Origin: Vibrio kanaloae
Lineage (GTDB): Bacteria; Pseudomonadota; Gammaproteobacteria; Enterobacterales; Vibrionaceae
Direction of reading: 5' to 3'
DNA: 64,000 nucleotides
Assembly (NCBI RefSeq): GCF_024347535.1
Contig: NZ_AP025497.1
Coordinates: 806,001-870,000 of the forward strand
The notes under the pieces were generated by a model that was not told the origin of the DNA, did no database searches, and saw nothing but the letters and a program-made list of their open reading frames with translations. The position numbers and the translations under genes were made by a program. Positions 28,348 to 37,193 of the stretch are shown one piece after another (the first letter of the stretch is position 1; each line of letters starts with the position of its first letter).

Positions 28348-31087
28348 GGTTAACCTCATGAATATGGTTTTTGTTGATATTAGAATGTGTGGGTTTAAAC
28401 AATCTCAGCCTGTTGGCATTGCTCACTACCGTAATTGACGACATCGCCATCGCTGCCCCTGCAACTATAGGGCTAAGCAGAAATCCGAAAAATGGGTAAA
28501 GTACACCGGCCGCGATAGGAATACCAAGCGAGTTGTAGATGAAGGCACCAAATAGGTTTTGCTTCATATTTCTTACGGTCGCTTGAGATAGCTCGATCGC
28601 GTTGCTTACTGATAATGGTGATGAGTTGAGTAGCGTCATTTGCGCACTTTCAATCGCGACATCACTGCCACTGCCCATTGCGATTCCTATATCTGCTTGA
28701 GCAAGAGCAGGTGCATCGTTAATGCCGTCTCCAACCATGGCTACACTCTTATATTGCTGTTGCAGCTGAACAATATGTTGAGCTTTCTGCTCTGGAAGCA
28801 CTTCCGAGATAACCTCATCAATACCGACGTCTTTACCTATTGCTTGAGCCACAGAGTCGTTGTCACCCGTTAATAGAACAGTGTGAATTCCGGCGGATTT
28901 TAGTTGAGCAATGGCCTGTTTGCTATCTATTTTTAATGCGTCTGAAATGCCAAATATGCCTTCCAGTTTTCGGTCAATCACAATGAAAATAGGCGTCCAC
29001 GCTTGCGAGCGGCAAAGCACGATGAAATCCGCGCCAATCTCTGTATTGATACCTAATTGGGTTAGGTATTTAAGCGAGCCAACTTGCACGTTTTTTCCGT
29101 TAATGTTGGCTTGTACTCCAAGGCCGCGGCGGTTCTCAAATTCACTGTGTGGGAGTGCTGATACTTCCAAGTTCTCGGCATACTGGCAAACGGCTTTGGC
29201 AAGAGGGTGTTCTGAACCGACTTCAACCGAATAGGCGTAAGCCAGTAACTCTTGCTCCGTTAGATTAGGGTAAAAGGCCTGTTGAACGCTTGGTTTGCCT
29301 TGGGTCAATGTGCCTGTTTTATCAAACACAACAGCATCGATTTTGCTGGCTGATTGCAACACATCAGCGTCTTTAATAAGAACGCCAAACTCAGCGGCTT
29401 TACCTACGCCGACAGTAATCGAAAGCGGTGTGGCTAGGCCTAAGGCACATGGACAGGCGATAATCAGTACTGTGGTTGATACCACTAACATGTAGCTCGC
29501 GCTTGGTTGTGGACCTACAAAAAACCAAATTAAGGAGGCAACAGCTGCTATTGCGACCACAACCGGAACGAAAACGGCAGAGATAGAGTCAGTGAGCTTA
29601 GCAATCGCAGGCTTGCTGCTTTGTGCTTGGCGAACCATTTGAATGATTCGAGCCAACATGGTGCTTGAGCCTATGCCGGTCGCTTCAATGATCAGGCTGC
29701 CATCACCATTAATGGTGCCCGCAGAAACGCCATCATTAATTGATTTAACGTTGGGTAGTGGTTCACCGGTCAGCATCGACTCATCGATGTAAGACTCGCC
29801 CGATACCACAACACCATCAACTGGCACTTTCTCACCCGGTTTGACGCGTACTTGCATGCCTAGCTGAATGGCCTCGACAGCGATGGTTTGTTCTTTGCTA
29901 TCGACGATAATTACCGCTTTTTGTGGCTGTAAGTTAATCAGTGCTTGTAAAGATTTGGTGGTGCGTGCTTTGGCTTTGGCTTCAATGTAGTGACCCAAAG
30001 AAATAAGGCCAACAATCATGGCGCTCGCTTCAAAATAGACATGGCGCGATGGTTCTGGGAACCATGATGGAATTAGCACAACCAGCATTGAGTAGAACCA
30101 CGCGGCGCCAGTGCCTAAAGCAACTAACGTATCCATCGTTGCGCGTTTGTGCATCAGTGATTGCCAAGCGTTAGTGAAGAAGCTGCGTCCTGAAGTCGCA
30201 AGCAATATAAAACAGACGACTCCGACCAATCCCCAAGCTAATTGGTCGTTAAATGTAGCAATGGTCATGCTGCCACCGAACAGGCCCCACGCCATCAGTG
30301 GAGCACCGATAACTAGCGCGCTGACTGAGTTTCTGAGGAAGGATCGTTGAGTGTGAAGTTGTTGCTCTTGCTGTTTTTGTTGCTGTGTTGCCGCATCATC
30401 TACAAACTCGGCGCCATAACCTGCGGCTTTAACGGACGCTATTAGATCGTTTTCGATGATGTCACGTGTTTTAGAGGTGAAAACTAAGGCTGTCTGTTCT
30501 GCTAGGTTGATCTGAGCTTGGTCGACGAACTCGTTCTTTTTCAGTGCTTTTTCGACTGATGAAACACAACTCGCACACGTCATTCCCTCAAGAACAAGGT
30601 GATAAATATATTGGCTCGCAACGGGTTCAGTTGACGTCGCTTCTGTAGGCGCTGTTTTTTTATCGTCTTCTGAATCTGAAGTCGATAAAAGCTCACTAGC
30701 TTCAGAGTAGGGAGTCGCGTGATAACCCACGCTTTCGATCAGCTCGATAACCTCGGATTCAGAAAGCAGAGTAACTAACGACAATTCATGCTTGCTGACT
30801 TCTAGGTTTGAGGCTTGCTCAGTGTGTTCAAGTGCTTGAGTCAGTTTGTTCACGCACTTACCGCAGCTAAGGCCAGATAGCGAAAGGTGCAGTTTATTGC
30901 CCATGCTATAACCAAGCGTCGCAAGTTGTTCGTTGACTTGAACGTAACTAGAAGGAGTCGAAATATCGATGTAGGTCGGCGATATATCATTGATCGTCGT
31001 ATTGTCGAGAACGCCAAACAGTGTGCGGACTTTCTTCGCACAACCCATGCAATTTAGGCCGTTGAGCGCGGTGGTATAATGGTTCAT
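28337..31087 (-). CDS. copA: Copper-exporting P1B-type ATPase CopA
   Basis: Pumps Cu(I) out of the cytoplasm. The 916-residue protein has three N-terminal heavy-metal domains with CxxC motifs (Cys13/16 NCMGC, Cys75/78 SCGKC, Cys171/174 TCASC), then eight membrane segments with the transport motif [11 protein letters not shown], phosphorylation site DKTGTLTQG, the HP motif in SEHPLAKAV and hinge GDGINDAP. Most bacterial CopA have one or two metal domains; three is less common. The frame is open 21 codons further, but those codons overlap the CueR promoter, so the start at 31087 after GGAG is right. The DUF411 gene is coupled downstream. Confidence 0.95.
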   Translation of the reverse strand: MNHYTTALNGLNCMGCAKKVRTLFGVLDNTTINDISPTYIDISTPSSYVQVNEQLATLGYSMGNKLHLSLSGLSCGKCVNKLTQALEHTEQASNLEVSKHELSLVTLLSESEVIELIESVGYHATPYSEASELLSTSDSEDDKKTAPTEATSTEPVASQYIYHLVLEGMTCASCVSSVEKALKKNEFVDQAQINLAEQTALVFTSKTRDIIENDLIASVKAAGYGAEFVDDAATQQQKQQEQQLHTQRSFLRNSVSALVIGAPLMAWGLFGGSMTIATFNDQLAWGLVGVVCFILLATSGRSFFTNAWQSLMHKRATMDTLVALGTGAAWFYSMLVVLIPSWFPEPSRHVYFEASAMIVGLISLGHYIEAKAKARTTKSLQALINLQPQKAVIIVDSKEQTIAVEAIQLGMQVRVKPGEKVPVDGVVVSGESYIDESMLTGEPLPNVKSINDGVSAGTINGDGSLIIEATGIGSSTMLARIIQMVRQAQSSKPAIAKLTDSISAVFVPVVVAIAAVASLIWFFVGPQPSASYMLVVSTTVLIIACPCALGLATPLSITVGVGKAAEFGVLIKDADVLQSASKIDAVVFDKTGTLTQGKPSVQQAFYPNLTEQELLAYAYSVEVGSEHPLAKAVCQYAENLEVSALPHSEFENRRGLGVQANINGKNVQVGSLKYLTQLGINTEIGADFIVLCRSQAWTPIFIVIDRKLEGIFGISDALKIDSKQAIAQLKSAGIHTVLLTGDNDSVAQAIGKDVGIDEVISEVLPEQKAQHIVQLQQQYKSVAMVGDGINDAPALAQADIGIAMGSGSDVAIESAQMTLLNSSPLSVSNAIELSQATVRNMKQNLFGAFIYNSLGIPIAAGVLYPFFGFLLSPIVAGAAMAMSSITVVSNANRLRLFKPTHSNINKNHIHEVNHDS

Positions 31088-31115
31088 ATCGATACTCCAA
31101 TTCTCATCTACGCTT

Positions 31116-31146
31116 AACATAAACCTTCCCGTAAGGGTAAGGTCAA
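31116..31146 (-). promoter_or_regulatory. CueR-type promoter of copA
   Basis: Minus strand: -35 TTGACC (31141-31146), a 19-base spacer, -10 TATGTT (31116-31121). The spacer and flanks hold the dyad ACCTTACCC / GGGAAGGT, the MerR-family copper-sensor site known at E. coli copA. The over-long 19-base spacer is the hallmark of MerR-family activation. Confidence 0.88.
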
Positions 31147-31150
31147 ACAT

Positions 31151-31451
31151 AAATTAAAGAATTTGATCTTAGCGGTGTATCAGTTGGTGGATTCAATTTT
31201 GGAATATGAGAAGGATATAAAATAAGCGCGGTTATAATCTACGGTTTTAGGTGAACGATTTACTACTTTGAAGCGGGGTTTAGCCTTTCTATCATCGCTT
31301 TCGTACAACAACAGCACATTAATCATTCACTACTGATTGTAGATTTAAGCGGGGGTGATAAAATAGCGCCCAAAATTTAGTGATATTTGGCTGTTACAAG
31401 CTTTGTAATGGATCCCACTAAAAGAATCACCTACATAATCAAGGTATTTAA
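31151..31451. other. Gene-free region upstream of gltX
   Basis: 300 bases between the copA promoter and the gltX start with no ORF or tRNA. The gltX promoter must be here; no clear -35/-10 pair was found. Confidence 0.4.
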
Positions 31452-32879
31452 ATGACGGTTAAAACTCGTTTTGCTCCTAGCCCAACTGGCTATCTTCACG
31501 TTGGTGGTGCACGTACTGCACTTTACTCTTGGCTATTCGCTAAAAACCAAGGCGGTGAATTCGTTCTACGTATCGAAGACACAGACCTTGAGCGTAACTC
31601 TCAAGAAGCGGTTGATGCAATTCTAGAAGGCATGCAATGGATGGGTATGGAATGGGACGAAGGTCCTTACTACCAATCTAAGCGTTTTGACCGTTACAAC
31701 GAAATGGTTGATAAGCTACTTGCTGAAGACAAAGCATTCAAATGCTATGCATCTAAAGAGACACTAGACGAAATTCGTGCAGAGCAAGAAGAAAACAAAG
31801 AGATGGCTCGTTACGATGCGAACCACCCTAAAATTGTTGCAGCAAACGAAGCAGCAAAAGAAGGCGATGCGTGCGTTATCCGTTTCCGTAATCCTAAAGA
31901 GGGCAGCGTCGTATTTGATGATCAAATCCGTGGTCGCATTGAAATCGCTAACAGCCAACTTGATGACCTAATCATTCGTCGTACAGACGGCGCTCCTACT
32001 TATAACTTCGTCGTGGTAGTGGATGACTGGGATATGGGGATTACACACGTTGTTCGTGGTGAAGACCACATCAACAACACACCTCGTCAAATCAACATCT
32101 ATGAAGCACTAGGCGCGCCAGTTCCAACGTTCGCTCACTGTGCAATGATTCTAGGTGATGACGGTGCGAAACTTTCTAAGCGTCACGGTGCTGTATCTGT
32201 AATGCAATACCGCGACGAAGGTTACCTACCTAATGCGCTAAACAACTACCTAGTTCGTTTAGGCTGGTCTCACGGTGACCAAGAGATCTTCTCTCAAGAA
32301 GAGATGATTGAATTCTTCAGCCTAAAAGCAATCAGCAAGTCTGCATCTGCATTCAACACTGACAAGTTACTTTGGTTGAACAACCACTACATTAAGACTT
32401 CTGAGCCTGAGTACGTTGCAAAATACCTGCAATGGCACCTAGACGCACAGAAGATCGATACAACAAACGGCCCAGCGATCACTGAAGTGATCAAGCTAGT
32501 TGGCGAGCGTTGTAACACACTTATCGAACTTGCTGAGCAATCTCGTTACTTCTACGAAGATTTCTCTGAGTTTGAAGCTGGCGCAGCGAAGAAGCACCTA
32601 CGTGGTGTTGCTAAAGGCCCACTAGAGCTTGCTCTTGCTAAGGTTGAAGCACTTGAAGATTTCACGACTGCAAACATCAAAGATGGTGTGATTGCAGCAG
32701 TATGTGAAGAGCTAGAGATCGGCATGGGTAAAATCGGTATGCCACTTCGCGTAGCAGTAACAGGCGGCGGTCAGTCTCCTTCTGTTGATGCAGTGATGGA
32801 GCTTGTTGGTAAAGAGCGCGTCATCGCTCGTATCAAGATGGCTCTTGAGTTCATCGCTGAGCGTGAAGCTAACGCATAA
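31452..32879 (+). CDS. gltX: Glutamyl-tRNA synthetase
   Basis: Charges tRNA-Glu with glutamate, also feeding HemA. The 475-residue class I synthetase has the HIGH-type motif [17 protein letters not shown], the KMSKS-type motif [11 protein letters not shown] and the [11 protein letters not shown] segment. Length and start agree with the family. It stands alone, closed by the bidirectional terminator shared with the APE operon. Confidence 0.97.
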   Translation: MTVKTRFAPSPTGYLHVGGARTALYSWLFAKNQGGEFVLRIEDTDLERNSQEAVDAILEGMQWMGMEWDEGPYYQSKRFDRYNEMVDKLLAEDKAFKCYASKETLDEIRAEQEENKEMARYDANHPKIVAANEAAKEGDACVIRFRNPKEGSVVFDDQIRGRIEIANSQLDDLIIRRTDGAPTYNFVVVVDDWDMGITHVVRGEDHINNTPRQINIYEALGAPVPTFAHCAMILGDDGAKLSKRHGAVSVMQYRDEGYLPNALNNYLVRLGWSHGDQEIFSQEEMIEFFSLKAISKSASAFNTDKLLWLNNHYIKTSEPEYVAKYLQWHLDAQKIDTTNGPAITEVIKLVGERCNTLIELAEQSRYFYEDFSEFEAGAAKKHLRGVAKGPLELALAKVEALEDFTTANIKDGVIAAVCEELEIGMGKIGMPLRVAVTGGGQSPSVDAVMELVGKERVIARIKMALEFIAEREANA

Positions 32880-32901
32880 TTTAATAAGCGTTTGCTAGAT
32901 T

Positions 32902-32938
32902 AAAAAAGGGTCAGTAACTTGGTTACTGACCCTTTTTA
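32902..32938. terminator. Bidirectional terminator between gltX and the APE operon
   Basis: AAAAAGGGTCAGTAAC / GTTACTGACCCTTTTT stem with a TTG loop; the minus-strand APE operon ends 28 bases away on the other side. Confidence 0.9.
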
Positions 32939-32965
32939 TTTGTTTGGAGTTTTATCTAGCTAAGC

Positions 32966-34189
32966 CTAGATTCTTTTGAAGATGATCGAAGTGTTGATTC
33001 CGCCAAAAGCAAAGTTGTTACTCATCAGATATTCAACATCCAATTCACGACCTGAACCTGTGATGTAATCAAGCTTGCCGCAGCGTTCGTCGATATTTTC
33101 AAGGTTTAAGGTAGGGTTGAACCAACCTGAATGCATCATTTCTAGGCTTAACCAAGCTTCAATCGCCCCACACGCCCCAAGCGTATGACCAAAGTAGCTT
33201 TTCAATGAGCTGATTGGCACTTCGCCAAAAATGTTCGCGGTGGCATTACTTTCTGCAATATCACCTTTCTCAGTCGCAGTGCCGTGCGCAGAAACATAAC
33301 CGATTTTTTCTGCCGGAAGCTGCGCATCTTTCAGTGCTTTTTCCATACAGATTTGCATGGTTTCCATCTGAGGTTGGGTCACATGAGCGGCATCGCAGTT
33401 GCTGGCAAAACCGATGATCTCAGCGTAGATCTTTGCGCCACGAGCAACGGCATGTTCATACTCTTCAAGAACAAGCGTGCCGGCACCTTCACCAATAACT
33501 AAGCCATCACGCTCGCTGTCGTAAGGGCTAGGGGATTTTTCTGGCGTGTCGTTTTTTAGACTGGTAGCAAAAAGGGTGTCGAAAACGGCAGACTCAGTTG
33601 GGCATAGCTCTTCACCACCACCGGCAACCATCACGGTTTGGTAACCGTGTTTGATCGCTTCATAGGCGTAACCTATCGCTTGGCTGCCTGAAGTGCATGC
33701 ACTGCTAGTGGGAATCACACGGCCGCGCAGACCAAAGAACAGACCTACGTTTACTGCAGCTGTGTGTGGCATCATTTGAACGTAAGTGGTGGCTGTGATT
33801 GCTCGGGTCGATTTCTCATTCAGCATCACACCGAACGCGCCAACCGCATCGGTACTGCCCGTTGAAGAACCGTAAGCAATACCTGTTTCGCCGTTGGTTA
33901 AGATGTCGTGACCAATCAGCCCTGCTTGCTCCAATGCGTTTTCTGACGCAACGGTGGCTAGGCGAGAGACACGACCCATGCCACGTACTTGCTTACGTTT
34001 ATAGTGTTTAGGAAGTTGGAAGTCATCAATAGGCGCGGCGAGTTTAGTGTTGAGGCCATCATACTGCTCGAAGCTTGGCATATATTGAGTCGCATTTTTA
34101 CACGCTTTCAATTTTGGTTCGATGTGCTGCCAATCATTACCAAAGGCAGTAACACCAGACATGCCTGTTACAACAACGCGGCGGGTCAT
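32966..34189 (-). CDS. apeR: APE ketosynthase (FabF-like) ApeR
   Basis: Beta-ketoacyl-ACP synthase, 407 residues, with a full Cys-His-His triad: Cys165 in TSSACTSGSQ, His302 in SAHGTATEKGD and His335 in YFGHTLGAC. In aryl polyene loci this last gene of the operon is a second ketosynthase besides ApeO. It would be an elongation or initiation ketosynthase of the type II system; which step it serves here is not visible. It overlaps apeQ by four bases and ends at the bidirectional terminator. Confidence 0.9.
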   Translation of the reverse strand: MTRRVVVTGMSGVTAFGNDWQHIEPKLKACKNATQYMPSFEQYDGLNTKLAAPIDDFQLPKHYKRKQVRGMGRVSRLATVASENALEQAGLIGHDILTNGETGIAYGSSTGSTDAVGAFGVMLNEKSTRAITATTYVQMMPHTAAVNVGLFFGLRGRVIPTSSACTSGSQAIGYAYEAIKHGYQTVMVAGGGEELCPTESAVFDTLFATSLKNDTPEKSPSPYDSERDGLVIGEGAGTLVLEEYEHAVARGAKIYAEIIGFASNCDAAHVTQPQMETMQICMEKALKDAQLPAEKIGYVSAHGTATEKGDIAESNATANIFGEVPISSLKSYFGHTLGACGAIEAWLSLEMMHSGWFNPTLNLENIDERCGKLDYITGSGRELDVEYLMSNNFAFGGINTSIIFKRI

Positions 34190-34911
34190 ACTAAGCCTCC
34201 ATTCACTGAAATCACTTGGCGAGTAACATAGCCCGCAATATCTGACATTAGGTAACTGACTAGGCCTGCTACTTCTTCTGGCTCACCCATTCGGCGCAGT
34301 GGTACTTGAGGAAGCGCGTGATCTTTCACGTGCTCATCAACCATTCCGGTATCAATTAAGCCAGGAGCGACACAGTTTACCGTGATCTTACGTTTTGCTA
34401 GCTCTAAAGCCAGAGACTTAGTCGCGCCAATCACGCCCGCTTTTGCTGCGGCATAGTTGGTTTGACCGCGATTACCCATGATGCCGGATACCGACGCCAG
34501 AGTAACGATTCGACCGCCTTTGCGTTTTTGAACCATTGGCATCACGCACGGGTGAAGTACGTTGTAGAAGCTGTCGAGGTTGGTATGGATCACGCCATCC
34601 CACTCTTCTTCCGTCATCGCAGGGAATGCGGTGTCACGAGTAATACCCGCATTGTTCACCACACCATAGTAAGCGCCGTGCTCAGCAATATCTGACTCAA
34701 GCGTTTCGCGACATTCGCTGCGGTTGCTGATATCAAATTGGAGCAGACGCCCCGTGCCACCCATTTCGGTGATCGACTGCAGCGTCTCTTCAGCACCTTG
34801 TTTGTCACCCATGTAATGAACGGCGATTTCAAATCCGTCTTTCGCGAGTTGAATAGCGATCGCTTTACCAATGCCTTTGCTGGCTCCTGTGACTAAAACC
34901 TGACGGGTCAT
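34186..34911 (-). CDS. apeQ: APE 3-ketoacyl-ACP reductase (FabG-like) ApeQ
   Basis: A 241-residue SDR with TGASKGIGKAIA (cofactor loop, 8-19), NNAG (86-89), and catalytic Ser140, Tyr153 and Lys157 (NYAAAKAGV). It reduces the beta-keto group after each condensation of the growing polyene. Four-base overlaps with apeP and apeR put it in the same coupled operon. Confidence 0.92.
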   Translation of the reverse strand: MTRQVLVTGASKGIGKAIAIQLAKDGFEIAVHYMGDKQGAEETLQSITEMGGTGRLLQFDISNRSECRETLESDIAEHGAYYGVVNNAGITRDTAFPAMTEEEWDGVIHTNLDSFYNVLHPCVMPMVQKRKGGRIVTLASVSGIMGNRGQTNYAAAKAGVIGATKSLALELAKRKITVNCVAPGLIDTGMVDEHVKDHALPQVPLRRMGEPEEVAGLVSYLMSDIAGYVTRQVISVNGGLV

Positions 34912-35372
34912 GATGGGCTCCTAGTTTTCATTTCTTGTAATTTTTGTTCGGTCGGAACATAGACGTTGAGTTGGCATTGAGCCACTAACTTGCCTTGGTC
35001 TTCAACTCTGGCAGTAAACACGGCCATGCCATTGTCTTCCATCAGTTGCTCGGCGTAGATATCAAGGGTCTGATCTTGAGTAAACTCATCACACAGTGAC
35101 TTGTAACGGCGAGAACCGAGTAAGAATCCGATTGGGGGAGTGGTGCCGTTTTTAAGTGCGTGATATCCAGACCATGCCGCGACAGACTGCGCCATAAATT
35201 CGATACCCACAAAAGCCGGTACGGTTTGAGATTCAGCATTAAAGAACAGATTATGAGCTCCAATATCGACCTGACAGTGAATCGACAACGCCTCTACGCT
35301 GATAGCACGATCGATTAAAATCATCGGATCATCGTGTGGAAGAAGTTGCTCTACAGAAGGGAGTTCAGTCAT
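34908..35372 (-). CDS. apeP: APE hotdog-fold dehydratase ApeP
   Basis: A 154-residue protein with a FabA/FabZ-like hotdog pattern: LLPHDDPMILIDRAI, then FVGIEFMAQSVAAWSGYHAL where Glu in GIEFMAQ is the likely catalytic acid. It would dehydrate the beta-hydroxyacyl-ACP to the trans double bond. It pairs with ApeI in known APE systems. Overlaps apeO by eight bases and apeQ by four. Confidence 0.88.
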   Translation of the reverse strand: MTELPSVEQLLPHDDPMILIDRAISVEALSIHCQVDIGAHNLFFNAESQTVPAFVGIEFMAQSVAAWSGYHALKNGTTPPIGFLLGSRRYKSLCDEFTQDQTLDIYAEQLMEDNGMAVFTARVEDQGKLVAQCQLNVYVPTEQKLQEMKTRSPS

Positions 35373-36564
35373 TTACTACACCAAAGATCAGGCTAATGTT
35401 GTTGCCACCAAAAGCGAACGAGTTGCTTAAGATGTTCTTTACTTTAAGTTTCTGGGTACAGTTTACCAAATCAATCTCAATATCTTCAGCTTTATCCTGA
35501 CATTTTTGTAAGGGAAGCGGTAAGTCATATTTTAAAATATGCCATGCAATTGCCGCCTCAATCGCACTTGCAGCTCCTAGAGTATGCCCGGTAAGCGGCT
35601 TGGTTGAGCTAACGGGAACCTTGTTTGCAAAAATACGATGGATGGCTTTGCTTTCCATTGAATCATTGAGTGGCGTTGCGGTGCCATGGGCATTGATATA
35701 ACCGATGTCCTCTGCTTGTAACTGTGCAGAATCTAACGCTTTTCTCATCGCTTGCTCGGCGCCGTTGCCTTCTGGATGAGGAGCTGAAATATGGTGTGCG
35801 TCAGAGCTGTCACCGCAGCCTAATAAGGCTATGCTCGACATGTCTTGTGCTGCATTAACACCGGCTAACTTTGTTTTGCTGAGCAACATAAACGCCGCTG
35901 CTTCGCCGATATTGATACCATCACGAGAGGCGCTAAATGGCTTACAATGTTTGGTAGAAAGAGCTTCAAGGCCATGGAAACCATTGAGCGTCAGCCTACA
36001 CAGTGTATCCACACCACCCACTAACACAGCATCAGCCATTCCAGAATCTAACAAACGTTGAGCGGTAAGAAAAACACGGCCGCTTGATGAGCATGCGGTC
36101 GAGATCGCGTAGCTTGGCCCGGTTAATGAGCAGTATTGGCTAACGAACTCGGAAGTGTTCCCTAGCTCTTGTTTTGAGTAGTGGTAATGATCGGGAAAAG
36201 AACCTTGATCGAGTTTGTGCTTAAAAGCAGCCTCACCGTCCGAAATTCCCGAAGTACTGGTGCCGATAACCACTGCAATTCTATCTGCGCCAAATTGTGA
36301 TTTTGCTTGCACGATAGAATCTTGGATTTGATTTAGAGCTGATAACGCCAGTTGATTGTTGCGAGTGGCGTATCGTGTAAGATCTGAAGGAATCGGTGGC
36401 AGTTCATCCGCGATTTGACCAACGACAGTATGTTTACCATCGTTCAGCATATCGCTGACTTCAATCATGTTTGATTCGCGCGTATCTTTGAGGCAGCCAT
36501 GAATGTCAGCAACGCTTGAGCCTAATGCGGAGTGGAAACCACAGTCTTGGATATAAATAGGCAT
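35365..36564 (-). CDS. apeO: APE ketosynthase ApeO
   Basis: A 399-residue FabF/FabB-like ketosynthase with Cys158 (ISTACSSSGRV), His293 (NAHGTATPLND) and His327 (LTGHTLGAAS) all in place. In described APE systems this is the main elongating ketosynthase, which works with the degenerate partner ApeC. Five bases separate it from apeN; the codons and overlaps are those of one operon. Confidence 0.9.
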   Translation of the reverse strand: MPIYIQDCGFHSALGSSVADIHGCLKDTRESNMIEVSDMLNDGKHTVVGQIADELPPIPSDLTRYATRNNQLALSALNQIQDSIVQAKSQFGADRIAVVIGTSTSGISDGEAAFKHKLDQGSFPDHYHYSKQELGNTSEFVSQYCSLTGPSYAISTACSSSGRVFLTAQRLLDSGMADAVLVGGVDTLCRLTLNGFHGLEALSTKHCKPFSASRDGINIGEAAAFMLLSKTKLAGVNAAQDMSSIALLGCGDSSDAHHISAPHPEGNGAEQAMRKALDSAQLQAEDIGYINAHGTATPLNDSMESKAIHRIFANKVPVSSTKPLTGHTLGAASAIEAAIAWHILKYDLPLPLQKCQDKAEDIEIDLVNCTQKLKVKNILSNSFAFGGNNISLIFGVVND

Positions 36565-36569
36565 AGTAT

Positions 36570-37193
36570 TCAGCTCTTACTTGGGTTATCGACAATCGTT
36601 GAGTTCAACGTTTGTATGGTGATGGTGTAGCCTTGAATCAAATGCTTGAAAACAATGTCTCCAGATGTCTTTGGTTCGCCAACTTTTGCTTGGTATTCAA
36701 TACGAATGATGGCTTGTTGGTCGTCGTCAAACACGGTTCTTGTATTGTCAGTATCGACTAGATGCCAACCTATGGTTTGTAAAGGTTGCGCCCATGCGTC
36801 TGCTGGCCATAAGGTCAGCATTAAATTAAAAAGCACCTGTTCGGGTTGCGGTAAAGTCGCGCCAAGGCCAGATAGAACTTGTGTGTCGATCACTTGATTC
36901 TGGTATTGCAGCGATAAGATTCGCGTTCCCCAAGAGGAAAAACCCGCTAGCACGACTTTATCTGGTGTGACTTCGACTTGAACAGGAAGCTGCTGTGTGT
37001 CGGTTTCCCACGTGGCGCTAATCAACTGACTGGCCGTGAGGGAGTACCCCAGTTCAGCTGGCAATGGCAGTGCTAGCTCGGTGTCATTGTTGATCGACAC
37101 ACTGGCACCACTCGGTTGCTGAGAAACCATCGAGCAGGCAGTGAGTAAAATACCCATTAGTGTGGCGAAGGTTACCTTTAACGTCTTATTCAT
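36570..37193 (-). CDS. apeN: DUF3261 lipoprotein ApeN
   Basis: A 207-residue lipoprotein with signal ending LLTAC (Cys20), of the DUF3261 type always found next to the MMPL exporter in APE loci. ATGA overlap with the exporter gene supports joint work in moving the lipid-linked pigment to the outer membrane. Its fold may be LolB-like, since the locus also codes for a LolA-like carrier; that is inference from the gene pair. Confidence 0.75.
   Translation of the reverse strand: MNKTLKVTFATLMGILLTACSMVSQQPSGASVSINNDTELALPLPAELGYSLTASQLISATWETDTQQLPVQVEVTPDKVVLAGFSSWGTRILSLQYQNQVIDTQVLSGLGATLPQPEQVLFNLMLTLWPADAWAQPLQTIGWHLVDTDNTRTVFDDDQQAIIRIEYQAKVGEPKTSGDIVFKHLIQGYTITIQTLNSTIVDNPSKS

Noticed and set aside
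28348..31150. Longer start codons for copA at 31120 or 31150
   Set aside because: They lie within the CueR promoter, upstream of the expected transcription start.
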